Part shown: one piece after another, positions 36,248-47,716 of the stretch
How the letters are laid out: every line of letters begins with the position of its first letter
Numbering within the stretch: position 1 is the stretch's first letter
Source: Bolinopsis microptera
Taxonomy: Eukaryota; Ctenophora; Tentaculata; Lobata; Bolinopsidae
Length of the DNA: 64,000 bases
Direction of reading: 5' to 3'
Assembly (NCBI RefSeq): GCF_026151205.1
Contig: NC_087076.1
Location: 15,051,675 to 15,115,674, forward strand
Translations under genes and position numbers: made by a program
The notes under the pieces: generated by a model
Seen by the model: only the letters and a program-made list of their open reading frames with translations
Told to the model about the DNA's origin: nothing
Database searches by the model: none

Positions 36248-38559
36248 GCGGGATAAATTTCTTGAAAAAAGTTATCAGAAAAAAAAATCAGCAATGTAGA
36301 GAACTGAAAGTGAAGATGTCCTCTTTCAAGATTTTTAAAACTGTCTCGACCATTTATATTTGATATGATATTGTAAGAAAGTTGGTATAATTTATCGTTA
36401 GGGTTAATAAGATTTTACCGTTAATAAGATTTCAACGGGTTAATAGGATTTCACCGTATGCTTTAGTTAGGAATTGGGTTAGGGTTGAAGTCTTCTTTCT
36501 TGGAGTCTGTAGTCGATATCTTCAAACATAGATATCGACTACAGACTTCGAGAGTCTTGAAGCTCTGTTATCACCACCCCTGGTTCAACCCCGTCGCGTC
36601 GGGTTGAAGACGGAGAGACAGGGACTTCCAGGAGATATCATGGCCTGCTATGTGCAACTCGTATAGTAGGAGTGTGCAGTGTTCCTGGTGAGTGTTCCTG
36701 GTGAGTGTTACTTCTAAATCTGCTTAATGGGATCGCCAAACAGTTTATAGACAGTTGCCTAGGTACTGTCATATCTAAGCGGAAACTTGTCTTTGGACAT
36801 CGCTTATGTGTTTATATCTCGAACTACACAGTGTCCTGCTCCTGTAACCTGGTCAGTGGTAGCCTGTGAGGGTGTAGACTGCTCCTCTATTGTTTTATGT
36901 TTATCTATATCGGTATTTTGATTGTCCGATCCAAAACTAAATCCTGGGTTCCCACGAGACGTGGTAGCCTGTAAGCGTGTAGACCGCTTTTCTATCTTTG
37001 TTTTGAGTGTCCGATCTAAAACCAAAACCTGGGGTCGGTTACATGAAACATGGGAGCCTGTGAGGGCGTTTATAGTTTCCTGCGAAAGGAGTTATTTGCT
37101 CATGCTGGTGCATTGTGGAAAGAGCATGGTTATGCTCTAAGGCTAGTACTAGTACTAGTAGAGCTTATTAAACACCTACGCATATATGATATAAGATCGC
37201 GCGCGTTCCGCGCATTTTGTTCAATTTAAAGTCAATCTTTTAAACAAATAAGTATAATTCGTATATCTTTGATTAACGTTCTAGTTATGAATATTTTCCT
37301 GCCTATACCTAAAACTTTGACTGTATTGTTATTTAGAAAATTTCTGATCATTTCGTGTAAATATGCCCATTTAGTTTGACTTATTTCATATGTTATGATC
37401 AAAACAAAATGGAGGACTTTTATTATATTTGTTTTAAAATGCACTTAACTCTATTTACAGTTAAGCTAGAAATTTCAAAATTGCTAGATAATGATATTTA
37501 GACCATAAATTGTATGATGTATTAAAAATCATACTGAAAGGATTGTTCTGGAATTTATGGACAGCATTTAAAGAGTGCTTATAATATATATCTTGTCAAA
37601 ACGCGAGAAAACGCGCAAAATACTTATTTTGCAATTTGCGCTTTTGCAGCCACTGTGAAGCTTTTACTAATTCACTCGCCCAAAAATTTCACGTGACTTT
37701 GGTTTTTATGGTTTAGCAGCCGTACAAAACGGTGTTACATAAATTTTAATCTCAACCCTCACCCTAACCATAACCCTGAAGCCAACCCTAACCCGAGCCC
37801 TTGCTATATCCAAAGCTCTTTTGACCATTGTTAATGATATGGCGCGGCGCGCGCTACTTCGTAGCACTTGCCATCGGGCCATTTCGAGAAGAAAGCGGCG
37901 CGCGCTACTTCGAAGAAATTTAGACGAGTAACATCCGTCAAGAGCTCTTGCGCTTGCAGTGGCGCGGCGCGCGCCCACCTCCCGGCGGTAAAAGTTTTTC
38001 CCGGCTTTTTCCGGCGGTAAAATTCTTTATTTGTGAAATAAGCGCGCCCGCAGGGCCATTGTGATATAATGTGTATATAATCGCTTGAATAGTTTTAAAA
38101 TTGAATAAAATATTAATAATTTAAACTTTTATGTTATAGTGGCACAATAACTTAAAATGCACTAGTGTGCCACGAAAACAGTTTAGGACACAATGGCCTG
38201 GTAGTATGGTTAAAATATCAGATTTAGATATTAATTTAGAGTCAACATATTGAATTGGCTACTTTTACTACTACTACAAAGGGTTTTTATGAAATTTTCT
38301 AAGATTTATATTGAATTTCTATATCGAATTTTTATATATGGTCATTCAATGAAACAAGAAATATTGTATTTTCCCAAATATAAACGTACTTAAGAGTTCA
38401 GGACACAATAAAACCTGAAAAAGCAACCCACATTTATATTCTAAACCAGGTAACGGTAATTAGACTTGTTACACGGAATAAACGATAATGTGTATGCATT
38501 TTCCAGTAGAAACAATTAGGGAAAACTAGGATTGAAAAATATTAAGACACAATATTATG
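36248..38559. other. No gene recognised
   Basis: A minus-strand ORF at 36804-37025 has two ~110-bp imperfect repeats with PGFSFGSDNQN-like words but no gene context. 37830-37990 is GC-rich with GGCGCGGCGCGCGC words. The rest is AT-rich. Confidence 0.4.
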
Positions 38560-40218
38560 AGCACGTTTGAAAAGAAATGTTTTCAGATACACTTTAAAAG
38601 AGTCCAAACTCCAATATTGGTTCCATAATATTGGTAATGTTAATGAATTGTAATTGATTGATATGCAATATTTAGGCCCGTGGCCAGTTTACAAAATAAA
38701 GGTTTATTCCATAATTTAGGGCCAACTTTCTGAAAAGATCTTTCTCCATATATTGTGTATGCACTCTAGGTTAAGTCAATAGATAAGATGATTATAGTTT
38801 GCAAATTTTAACATTGTACTTAAATAATCTGGTCTCATACCATTACGACATTTATAAACAAGAAGTAATGTTGATTTTCTGTGAATGTCTTGTTGAGATG
38901 CCCAGAGAGGCATTATTTATAATGTAATGTAATAAAATGTACTGAACTCTGATAGGCAGCCAATGAAGTTCTTTCAGAGTATCTCCTTAATCACTTCGAG
39001 ATGGCCAGGCCTACTCTCATGCTGTCTATAGGTGATGATTAACTCTGAAAAACTAGGGACAACTGGGGAATGATCCCAGAACCTCGATATTTCGCGTCTC
39101 TTGCTCTACCAATTGAGCTACTGACCCTGATTCTCACAGCGAAATCACCACTCATATACAGCACAATTTCATGCTTTGTGTGGAATATCATTTATCAGTT
39201 ATTTAGAATATATATTCGCATGTATCCACACTATATTTACAGTACACGTACAACGTGATATCATTATCAGTGCAGTGTGTACAACACCAACTACACCGAT
39301 CAATTGCCAATCTGCGAAACATTTAATTATTATTATCACTTCGAGATGGCCAGGCCTACTCTCATGCTGTCTATAGGTGATGATTAACTCTGAAAAACTA
39401 GGGACAACTGGGGAATGATCCCAGAACCTCGAGATTTCGCGTCTCTTAATCATCACCTATAGTGTGGATACATGCGAATATATATTCTAAATAACTGATA
39501 AATGATATTCCACACAAAGCATGAAATTGTGCTGTATATGAGTGGTGATTTCGCTCTGAGAATCAGGGTCAGTAGCTCAATTGGTAGAGCAAGAGACGCG
39601 AAATATCGAGGTTCTGGGATCATTCCCCAGTTGTCCCTAGTTTTTCAGAGTTAATCATCACCTATAGACAGCATGAGAGTAGGCCTGGCCATCTCGAAGT
39701 GATAATAATAATTAAATGTTTCGCAGATTGGCAATTGATCGGTGTAGTTGGTGTTGTACACACTGCACTGATAATGATATCACGTTGTACGTGTAATGTA
39801 AATATAGTGTGGATACATGCGAATATATATTCTAAATAACTGATAAATGATATTCCACACAAAGCATGAAATTGTGCTGTATATGAGTGGTGATTTCGCT
39901 CTGAGAATCAGGGTCAGTAGCTCAATTGGTAGAGCAAGAGACGCGAAATATCGAGGTTCTGGGATCATTCCCCAGTTGTCCCTAGTTTTTCAGAGTTAAT
40001 CATCACCTATAGACAGCATGAGAGTAGGCCTGGCCATCTCGAAGTGATAATAATAATTAAATGTTTCGCAGATTGGCAATTGATCGGTGTAGTTGGTGTT
40101 GTACACACTGCACTGATAATGATATCACGTTGTACGTGTACTGTAAATATAGTGTGGATACATGCAAATATATATTCTAAATAACTGATATCTCCTTAAT
40201 GGTCATGTTTATATTGTC
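38560..40218 (-). pseudogene. Old LINE relic, C-terminal part, split by insertions
   Basis: On the minus strand, below 38990, translations give LKELHWLPIRVQYILLH and further on YGERSFQKVGPKLWNK, the conserved C-terminal landmarks of CR1/L2-type LINE proteins. Stops and frameshifts make it dead. The relic continues across the tRNA-like multimer (38991-40188) to 40218, and then resumes at 46688 after the younger LINE. Removing both insertions restores a continuous ...QNAAAKAIVGQYKHDH...LKELHW sequence. Confidence 0.82.
38991..40188. mobile_element. Inverted multimer of a ~345-bp tRNA-like SINE
   Basis: Flanked by an 11-bp duplication TATCTCCTTAA (38980-38990 and 40189-40199). Inside, a ~345-bp unit is repeated head-to-tail at 38991 and 39337 (the second truncated near 39446), followed by two copies in opposite orientation up to 40188. 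Each full unit holds a tRNA-like box (GGTCAGTAGCTCAATTGG, AGAGC, and a CTGGG/CCCAG T-arm). The anticodon arm is degenerate. The dyad centre is near 39447. The single outer duplication means the whole multimer arrived as one insertion. Confidence 0.85.
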
Positions 40219-40315
40219 ACCTAGTGTGTCACCTAGTCTAGGGAGTAGCTAAGGATCCATTGGATCTATGCGATCTCCTCGGTTGACTCAGCCGAATGAT
40301 AGAAAACTTAATTGA

Positions 40316-42910
40316 GCGCTAAATGAGGAGGGATACCTGTACAATAAGTGTGATTGCATCATTCACAAGAGATGTAAAACACAGGAAAACATTGCCACTT
40401 TTAGAGAAAAAACTTACTGCTCAAATTGTATTCAAAATCATGATATAATTCGTTATAATCCATTCTATCAAGCACCTCACTTTTCAAACAACGAACTACT
40501 TGACAATGAACCTCACGACTATATAGACTCAATAGGTACAATCTCAAAAACTCTTGAGAACTGTCAATCATATTCTACTAAAAACTTCAACAACCTCATA
40601 AAGCAGATTCCTCAAACAACATCAAAGAGCATTTTCTCACACTACTTTCGAAATATTGATGGAAATGGTACTAACTTTGACAAATTGGCTTTAGAATTAG
40701 CCTGCATAGACCACAAATTTTCTGTGATAGGTCTAGCAGAAACAAACATTGATCCCTGTAATAGTCAGCTGTACCAACTTAAAGACTATACTTCATGTTA
40801 CCAAAAACGCTTCGTTTCTAATAAGACACAACAGGTAAAAAGGAAAGGAAGTGGAGTTTCTCTCTACATTCACAACTCCTTTAACTTTAGTGTGATTGAA
40901 AAGTTATCTGTTTGTACAGAGCACTTTGAGTCCCTATTCGTAACAATAAGTAATGCTCCAGAACCAGTAACAGTTGGAGTTGTATACCGCTCACCAAGCA
41001 ATCCACTTGCTAACTTCAATGCACAGTATAAAGAAGTTCTTACTGCACTGAAAGGACATAAAGCATACATATTAGGGGACTTCAATGTTAACATAACCAA
41101 TTTATCAGGCCCAGATGAAGATATATTTGAAGAAGTTATTTATAGTCATGGGTTCACGCCCACAATATCCATTCCCACACACCAAATGCCCCACTGCTCA
41201 AAAACGTGCATTGATAACATACACACTAATGACATTCACTCATCAACTATATCTGGAGTAATTCAGGATAGTGCTTCACATCACCAGCCCATTTTCTGCC
41301 TTCAAGTAATGAATTCTGATGCTAGTTCGGAACAGAATAAACCACCTGAAAAAACAACCATTTATTATAACTATAGTAATGCAAACCTTGATAAGCTCTG
41401 TGAAGAAATTGAAAACGACATAGATACATTCTACCACAGATGTGACTCTTTTGAATCCTTCATGGATCTGTTTCAAGAAAAGATAGATATATCTTGCAAA
41501 TTGGCTTCACCAAAAACCACCAAACGAAATAACATAACAAATCCATGGATCACAAACGGCCTTATCAACTCTGTGGAGAAAAAAGCCAGACTTTATTTTG
41601 AATGGAAAAAAACAAAAACATTGTTAATTCCAGATGGGGATCTGGAAAGACATAATGTTTACAAGGACTACTCAAAATATCTTAAAATTGCCATAAAAAC
41701 TGCCAAAACCAGGTATTATGCTGAAAAGTTTGAGAAAAATAGCCATAACTCCAAAAAAACCTGGCAAATAATCAACGAGCTTCGTGGCAAAAAGAAGAAT
41801 CAGCTAAAAGATGACTTCATTATAGATGGAACTAGAGTAATTTGTAGGCGGACAATTGCAAACAAATTCAATAGTTACTTTACATCTTTAGCTAGTAATT
41901 TAAATGAGAAAGTTTTGTCCGACAACCAACTGTCTATCCAACCAATGCAATCATTTGTTGAGTTTATGTCGAAATCAGTCAACAGTTCAATACATCTAGA
42001 AGAAACTCATCCTGAGGAGATTCTTGAAATAATTCAAGAATTCGTTAACAGAAAAGCCAGTGATATACCAATAGCAGTTATCAAGAAACCGGCTTATCTC
42101 TTATCCAACATATTAGCAAATTTGTATAATACATGTATTCAAAAAGGCACGTTCCCATCCATATTCAAAATAGGCAAAGTAACTCCTATCCATAAAAAAG
42201 ATAATAAAGAAAATATTGAAAATTATAGACCTGTGTCAATATTGCCAATCTTTGGTAAGATATTTGAAAAAATAATATACAAACGGCTTTACACCTTTTT
42301 CACTGCTAATGATATTCTCAGTAATGAACAATTTGGTTTTCGAAAAGGCCACTCAACCTCACATGCACTTCACAAATCAGTTGATTCAATCACAACATCA
42401 ACATCCAGTGGTAATCATGTTCTAGGAATCTTTATTGACCTAAGCAAAGCTTTTGACACTCTTGACCATGGCATTCTCCTGAGGAAACTGGAAAATTATG
42501 GGGTTAGAGGTCTAGCTCTAGGACTTCTAAAAAGCTATTTATCCGATAGATCACAGTATGTTTCATTTCTCAACACTACATCAGAGACTATGAATGTAAA
42601 ATATGGAGTTCCCCAAGGTTCCATACTAGGCCCTCTACTTTTCTTATTATACATGAACGACATAATAAACTGTTACAAAGGCGATGAATGCAAATTTGTG
42701 CTCTATGCTGATGACACAAATATATTTATCACTGGACCGTCCAAAGAATCAACATACTTGAAGGCCAATAAAGTTCTTGATTTCGTATGCAAATTCATGA
42801 GAAGTAATCTCTTACATATAAATATGTCTAAATGCTGCTACATACATTTTCTACCTGCATACGAATCTGATGAAACCTGCGCCAGGGTTAGGCCGTATGC
42901 CAATGAATAT
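40316..42910 (+). CDS. LINE ORF: PHD-like remnant, APE endonuclease, reverse transcriptase
   Basis: The frame is open from about 40316, within the SINE-like leader, with no certain start codon. A Cys/His block (KCDCIIHKRC, then YCSNC) resembles the second half of a PHD finger, seen at the start of some LINE proteins. The endonuclease follows with GLAETNID, GVVYRSP, ILGDFNVN and a terminal SASHHQP. Reverse transcriptase has NYRPVSILP, EQFGFRKGHST, IDLSKAFDTLDH, YGVPQGSILGPLLF and LYADDTN. At 42910 the frame is cut by the inserted element inside codons for an ANEY-DKSQG junction. It continues at 45133. Confidence 0.88.
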
Positions 42911-45132
42911 GGTCATTGTCAATTTTGCTTTGCCCATTTTGCTTACTTTTTGATTTAAATTTTTGAGCAGGTTGATAAAGAGCAATTTAATCCTTTCTGA
43001 TATCATTTTCATCTGAAGATTCCGAATTTTCTGAATTCTTTGGAATGAAGTTTCTATCTCATGTGGAGCAAAAGTTATGACCTGGTTTTCGATGTGGAGC
43101 AAAAAAGTGTGGAGCACCCCAATAAAATCTATGCTTTTTGACTATTTTGATCGCCATTTAACAAATAGATCCTGGACGTTAATTGCAAAATATTTTCACT
43201 GCCAAATCATAAAATGGACCTCAGCCAGTGTGGAGCAGTCGAAATATACTCATATTTTTCGTCTCAACCAGGGGTAAACATTACAGTAGAATCTCCGTCT
43301 TTTCACAAAATCTTAGTTTAAAGGAATACGCACCAGATAACATTATCAATAATGGTACACCTTGCTCAACCGATGCGGAGCACGAAACTATTATACCTAA
43401 GTTGGGAATACTGATTGGGAAGAAACTGAGTTTTGAAAGTGAGTGTGATTAAAAACGATAAATACATCTAATCAGGCCATAAAAATATCATTTTTTCTTG
43501 TGATTATGTTCAGACCCCCTGACTCTATTCTTTGGAACTGCTGATAAACCTAGTAATGCTCAACCATGTGGAGCAGAGGACTTTTACTGCATAACATGAC
43601 TCCTCATCGGCTGATATGACTTGGATGAGAAATTAGAATGAGTATTTTAGCTTTTACAATAAATTACTAGCAGAACAGATTGAAAAATTGTATTTAATAG
43701 GCTCAACCAGAGAGGAGCAGAATGGAATGATAGATTGATAACACAACTATTTGTAAGGATCAGTGTTGTTATATTAGGATAAAGGAGGAATGATATCATC
43801 AATACTTAAGAAGCTGTTGATGTATGTAGTACTGTGTCCTTTAAAGAGAAATGTGCCACCATAGAAAAAGACAATATGCTCAACCGTGAGGAGCAACAGG
43901 CTTTTCTACGGTAAAAAGAGTCTCCATGATGGTCGATCTGTAGCCAATTTGTACGTAATGCAATTTAAAGTTTACTGAAATACTTTTCTTACCATGATTG
44001 GGCCATGATTGATGTTCCAGAACTGTTCAGCCAGAGTGGAGCAGAGCTAGAAATGACATGTCATGTACGGGATTCCTCAACTGCCTAACATTTAATGAAG
44101 ATCTCTCTTGCATGCGGCTGTAGAATGAAGTAGTGAGCTTCAAAAATCTAATACAACAGAAATCATCTCTGCTCCACACAGGTTGAGCACTGAATAGTTC
44201 CCGTGAAGTAAGTTTATTGACCACCAATATTATAACATATTTTCTCTAGAATGAATAAAAATAATATCCCATGAAGCACTTAAAAGTTGTCTCGATTGAT
44301 CAAAAGGAAGACCTCTTTTTGCTCCACATGGTTGAGATAGGCTGTTCTCGACTAAAGAGTCGGCATCAACGGTGAAAATATAGATACAGGAGTCAAGATG
44401 TAAATCACAGAAGTCACTTTATCTCAACCCAGAAAGAATTTAAAAGTTGGCAAATTTTTAACCATTTTGGGCTCCACAGGGTTGAGAGAAGTGTACTGAA
44501 TATAAATATCCGTTTCAGTACTCAAAATAGAGTTAGTAAGAGTTACCAAGCTAAAAAAATCTTACAGATCTAAACAAAAGCATTATGAAAAGCTAATAAA
44601 TTAAAAATTTACAAATTTCTACATTGCCAAAACCTCGCTCCACGTCGGTTGAGACATGGTGTGTTATCGCAAATAGTCAAAAACTCTTGAGAGGGGTTTC
44701 AACTAAAAAGTTCATAGAGTTTCAACCAAAAACTTGACTGTTTAGCGTATGATTTTTGGTCTTGAAAATTGCCTAACTTTCAAGCTACTGCTCCACACAG
44801 GCTGAGCATTAAAAGTTGTCTCAACCGGGGCTTTCTGTGTAGATGGGACCTTTTTCTGAGAGTCTCAACCTGTTTTGACTGCCAGATTCAGTTACCAACG
44901 AGATTGCAAAAAGTTTTAAAATGTCACTTTGAAGCACTGATATGCTCCACATTGGCTGAGTAACACATATAGATTACATGTTAAAGTGTCCAGTGAACAT
45001 TTGTTTGCATCTGGGTGAAATATTAACAAAGGGTGAACACCAGGTGGCATGCTAGCTCACTAAATAGCTCAACCGGTCAAATTGTACCAATTTTGGCAGT
45101 CAAATTTGGGCAAAGCAAACTTTACAATGACC
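42911..45132. mobile_element. 2.2-kb TIR element with spaced palindromic motif array
   Basis: Ends are inverted repeats matching at 24 of 26 positions (both begin GGTCATTGT and include TTTGCTTTGCCCA). It is flanked by ATAT (42907-42910, 45133-45136), and removal restores the LINE reading frame. No ORF with a product is visible. Instead an 18-20-bp motif, GCTCAACCATGTGGAGCA in its best form, recurs about every 145-195 bp: 43220, 43364, 43558, 43701, 43878 and 44025 in one orientation, then 44170, 44320, 44471, 44637, 44789 and 44943 in the other. Degenerate copies occur near 43061-43116. Superfamily unknown. Confidence 0.85.
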
Positions 45133-45993
45133 ATATGACAAATCACAAGGAATATTTATAAATGGACACAAAATTGTCAAGGTTAGCAACACCAAATTTC
45201 TTGGTGTAGTAATTGATGAAAAACTTAGCTGGGGCCCACATATAGAATATCTAAGAAAAAAATTAGATCCACTACAGGAGCACTTAACAGGATTAAACAT
45301 TCAGTTCCAGGGGAACACTACCAAAAAATATACTCTGCATTATTGGAATCACATCTTGCTTACGGAATAAGTGTTTGGGGCTCAGCCCTCAAAGACCAAC
45401 CAAACGATAAGCTGTTCATAACTCAGAAACGTTGTATAAGAATCCTTTTTGGAGACCTAAATGCATACCTTGACAAACATGCCACTTGTGCACGAGCCAG
45501 ACCTTATACAAAACAGAGGTTAGGAGCTGCTTTTTTCGAAAAGGAGCACACCAAGCCCATTTTTAATCGACTAAAATTGCTTACTGTTCAAAACTTGTAC
45601 AAATACCACTGTATATCTGAGATATTTCGAATTATGAAATTTCGCACTCCATACTCGTTGTATTGTACTATAGACTCATCAAAACGTGATACAAGTAATG
45701 TCATAATCCTCCCAAGAAAAACCAACACGTTTCTTTATATAGCCTCCAAATTGTGGAATAGCATACATAAACGGATTCTAAATGAGAATGGGGAAATCCT
45801 CACTACTTCTGTATCTTTGGTTAAATTACGCTGTAAAACTATCATCCTGGGATCCCAATCCATCAACAATAATAACACCTGGACTTACCACAACTTTCAC
45901 ATCGCCCCTCACTCAGTCGCAGACCAAACCAGTTCATCACTCACTCACCAAATTGCCGACCCAATATCTATTGAAGTGGCGAAAATTTTCTAA
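45133..45993 (+). CDS. LINE ORF, C-terminal part with one frameshift
   Basis: Continues directly from 42910 (TKFLGVVIDEKLSWGPHI, a standard LINE landmark after the catalytic domain). A frameshift at the A-run 45254-45261 moves the continuation (LNRIKHSVPG, LAYGISVWGS, NTFLYIASKLWNSI) to the next frame, which runs to the stop at 45993. The shift is in a homopolymer, so sequencing error and true decay are both possible. Confidence 0.82.
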
Positions 45994-46521
45994 ATTTTCT
46001 AGACAAATGACATATCGATATTATTGCTGCAGCAGATACAAATACCAACATTATTATATTCCCAAACGTTTGAACCATTAAATTAACTAGGAAATTCAAT
46101 CCTCAACTTAACATTTACTGTTTTAAACTGATATGATGATATTAACTTAACTTATTTTTTTTTACATACTCCTTCTTAGTGTGGTGACTTGGGGTCCATA
46201 AATATAACAATACAAGCTGATAAACCAAAAAGAACAACTGGGGTAGGTAGGTAGCCCTGGTGGGTGCGTAAACTTTACGGTCTGCTCTCTCCAAGATCAG
46301 CCTGCTTCTCCATTTTACCGTGAAGCCTAATTTCTAGTTTTTATAAATACGATGCAAGTGCAGGTTTACTAATCTTAATCTACTTAACAACTCAATAGCC
46401 CAAGTCACCATACCCGTAGTATATTCCATGGTAATAGAAGAACTTTAAAGTTTTTCAAATTGTCGCTATAATTGATTTAAATAAAAAATTGTTGTTTTCT
46501 TGAAAAAAATTGTTGTTTTCT

Positions 46522-46687
46522 TGTTAGCTAAGGATCTTCTCAGTCAACTTAGCCGAATGATAGGAAACTGAATTGAGGGTTAAAATATGAGAAGGGGTAC
46601 CTGTTGCAAGTTCAAGAAATTTCCTAGGATACCCCTTCAGTGCATACTGTAAACATAGTGCTATTACTATTAACTATTAACTATTAC
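46522..46687 (+). repeat. SINE-like body and tail at LINE 3' end
   Basis: GTTAGCTAAGGATC, CCGAATGATAGGAAAC, GTACCTGTTGCAAGTTC and ACTGTAAACATAGTGC match the minus-strand SINE at 32163-32440. The tail is an ATTACT/TTAACT simple repeat just before the 9-bp duplication. Confidence 0.85.
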
Positions 46688-46995
46688 TATATTGTCCTAC
46701 TATAGCTTTAGCAGCAGCATTTTGAATGAGTTGAAGCTGATGGATGAGGTAGTCACTAATTCCAAAATAAAGGGCGCTGCAGTAATCCAATTTGCAGACG
46801 ATAATGCTGTTAACAATAAGCTTAAGCTGAGTTTTACTAAAAATATACTTTCTTCTGATAACATTCCTAAGGAGTCTAAAACAATTTTTTTTCTAGTTAA
46901 GAGGGGAAATGGGCTTAAAAGTGCTAGGTCCAGAAGTCGGTGTGAAAATGTTAGAGCTCTCATAACATAAATATGTTTCATGTTTGAGACTTTGC
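46688..46995 (-). pseudogene. Old LINE relic, second piece
   Basis: Minus-strand translation reads KLDYCSALYFGIS, then QLQLIQNAAAKAIVGQY, the block that precedes the ...LKELHWLP block found at 38990. Frameshifted upstream of it. It is the upstream (N-terminal) side of the relic split by the insertion at 40219-46687. Confidence 0.8.
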
Positions 46996-47094
46996 AAATG
47001 GCACAATGTTACTACTCATTCATGTAATCTGTCACCAAAGTTGTTAAGCTCGATCACTGGAGACAACGGCGTTTCGACATTAAATTGATTCTGA

Positions 47095-47450
47095 GAAACA
47101 TGCTAGACGGCCGCCCTTCTATGCAGAAGGTCCAGGGTCCGGTTCTATTATCATGTCACCTAGCCCTAGGAGAAATCTAAGGATCTGTTGGATCTATGCA
47201 AATTTACACAATTGTGTAATGTTTCCTTGGTCGAGGATACATTTTACAGTGAGGGTTAACACCATAATTTTCAATTCTCATTTTCACTTATATATTGAAT
47301 ACAATTATATTGTTATGTACCATATGATTTTGTAAACATTTGACCGGTGTACCAAAAGCCGGTCCCCAAATAAAAATAATAACCAAGGAGGGTCCCTGCG
47401 AAAAGATCAAGAATCTTCTTAGGATACTCCCTTTTACAATACCCTCTTTA
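47095..47450 (+). repeat. Degenerate SINE fragments
   Basis: 47107-47190 carries CGCCCTTCTATGCAGAAGG, GTCACCTAGCCCTAGGAG and GGATCTGTTGGATCTATGC. 47390-47445 carries AAGATCAAGAATCTTC and AGGATACTCCCTTTTA, similar to the SINE tail. About 150 bp of unrelated sequence lies between. Confidence 0.6.
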
Positions 47451-47716
47451 TCTATATTCTTATTACTTATTATCTACATGATCCTTTCAATTGAATTGGA
47501 AACAATGATGTACTTCGCATATCTGTTTCTTGATAATCGAAAGGCCAACTGTTTGTGATTAGACAAGTTGTATGTGTAATTTATTGCTCTTTTGATATAT
47601 CCAACGCCTAAAACTGGACAAAATATTCATGAAAAGAATACAAGAATATGTATAAGCTTCTTTTGATTTATCCTGATAAACACAATATTTTTGAATAGAT
47701 AACCTACAATTGTGCT

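Larger units (their letters stand above)
40219..46687 (+). mobile_element. Younger LINE with SINE-like ends, interrupted
   Basis: Flanked by the 9-bp duplication TATATTGTC (40210-40218 and 46688-46696) inside the older LINE relic. The 5' end (to ~40345) matches the SINE body (CACCTAGTCTAGGGAG, GTAGCTAAGGATCC, CCGAATGATAG). The 3' end (46525-46687) matches the SINE body and tail and finishes in ATTACTATTAACT-like simple repeats. ORF parts are at 40316-42910 and 45133-45993; the 2222-bp element 42911-45132 splits them. 45994-46520 is presumably 3' UTR. Confidence 0.85.

Noticed and set aside
39557-39640. Functional tRNA genes in the 345-bp units
   Set aside because: The D-arm and T-arm look tRNA-like, but the acceptor and anticodon stems do not pair. 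The boxes are repeated within a mobile unit.
42911-45132. CRISPR-like array of spaced palindromes
   Set aside because: Spacing is 144-193 bp, motifs invert at the centre, the segment has transposon ends, and the host is an animal.
46692-46970. 92-codon plus-strand ORF as a gene
   Set aside because: The minus strand here encodes a recognisable LINE block (LDYCSALYFGIS), so the plus frame is a shadow.
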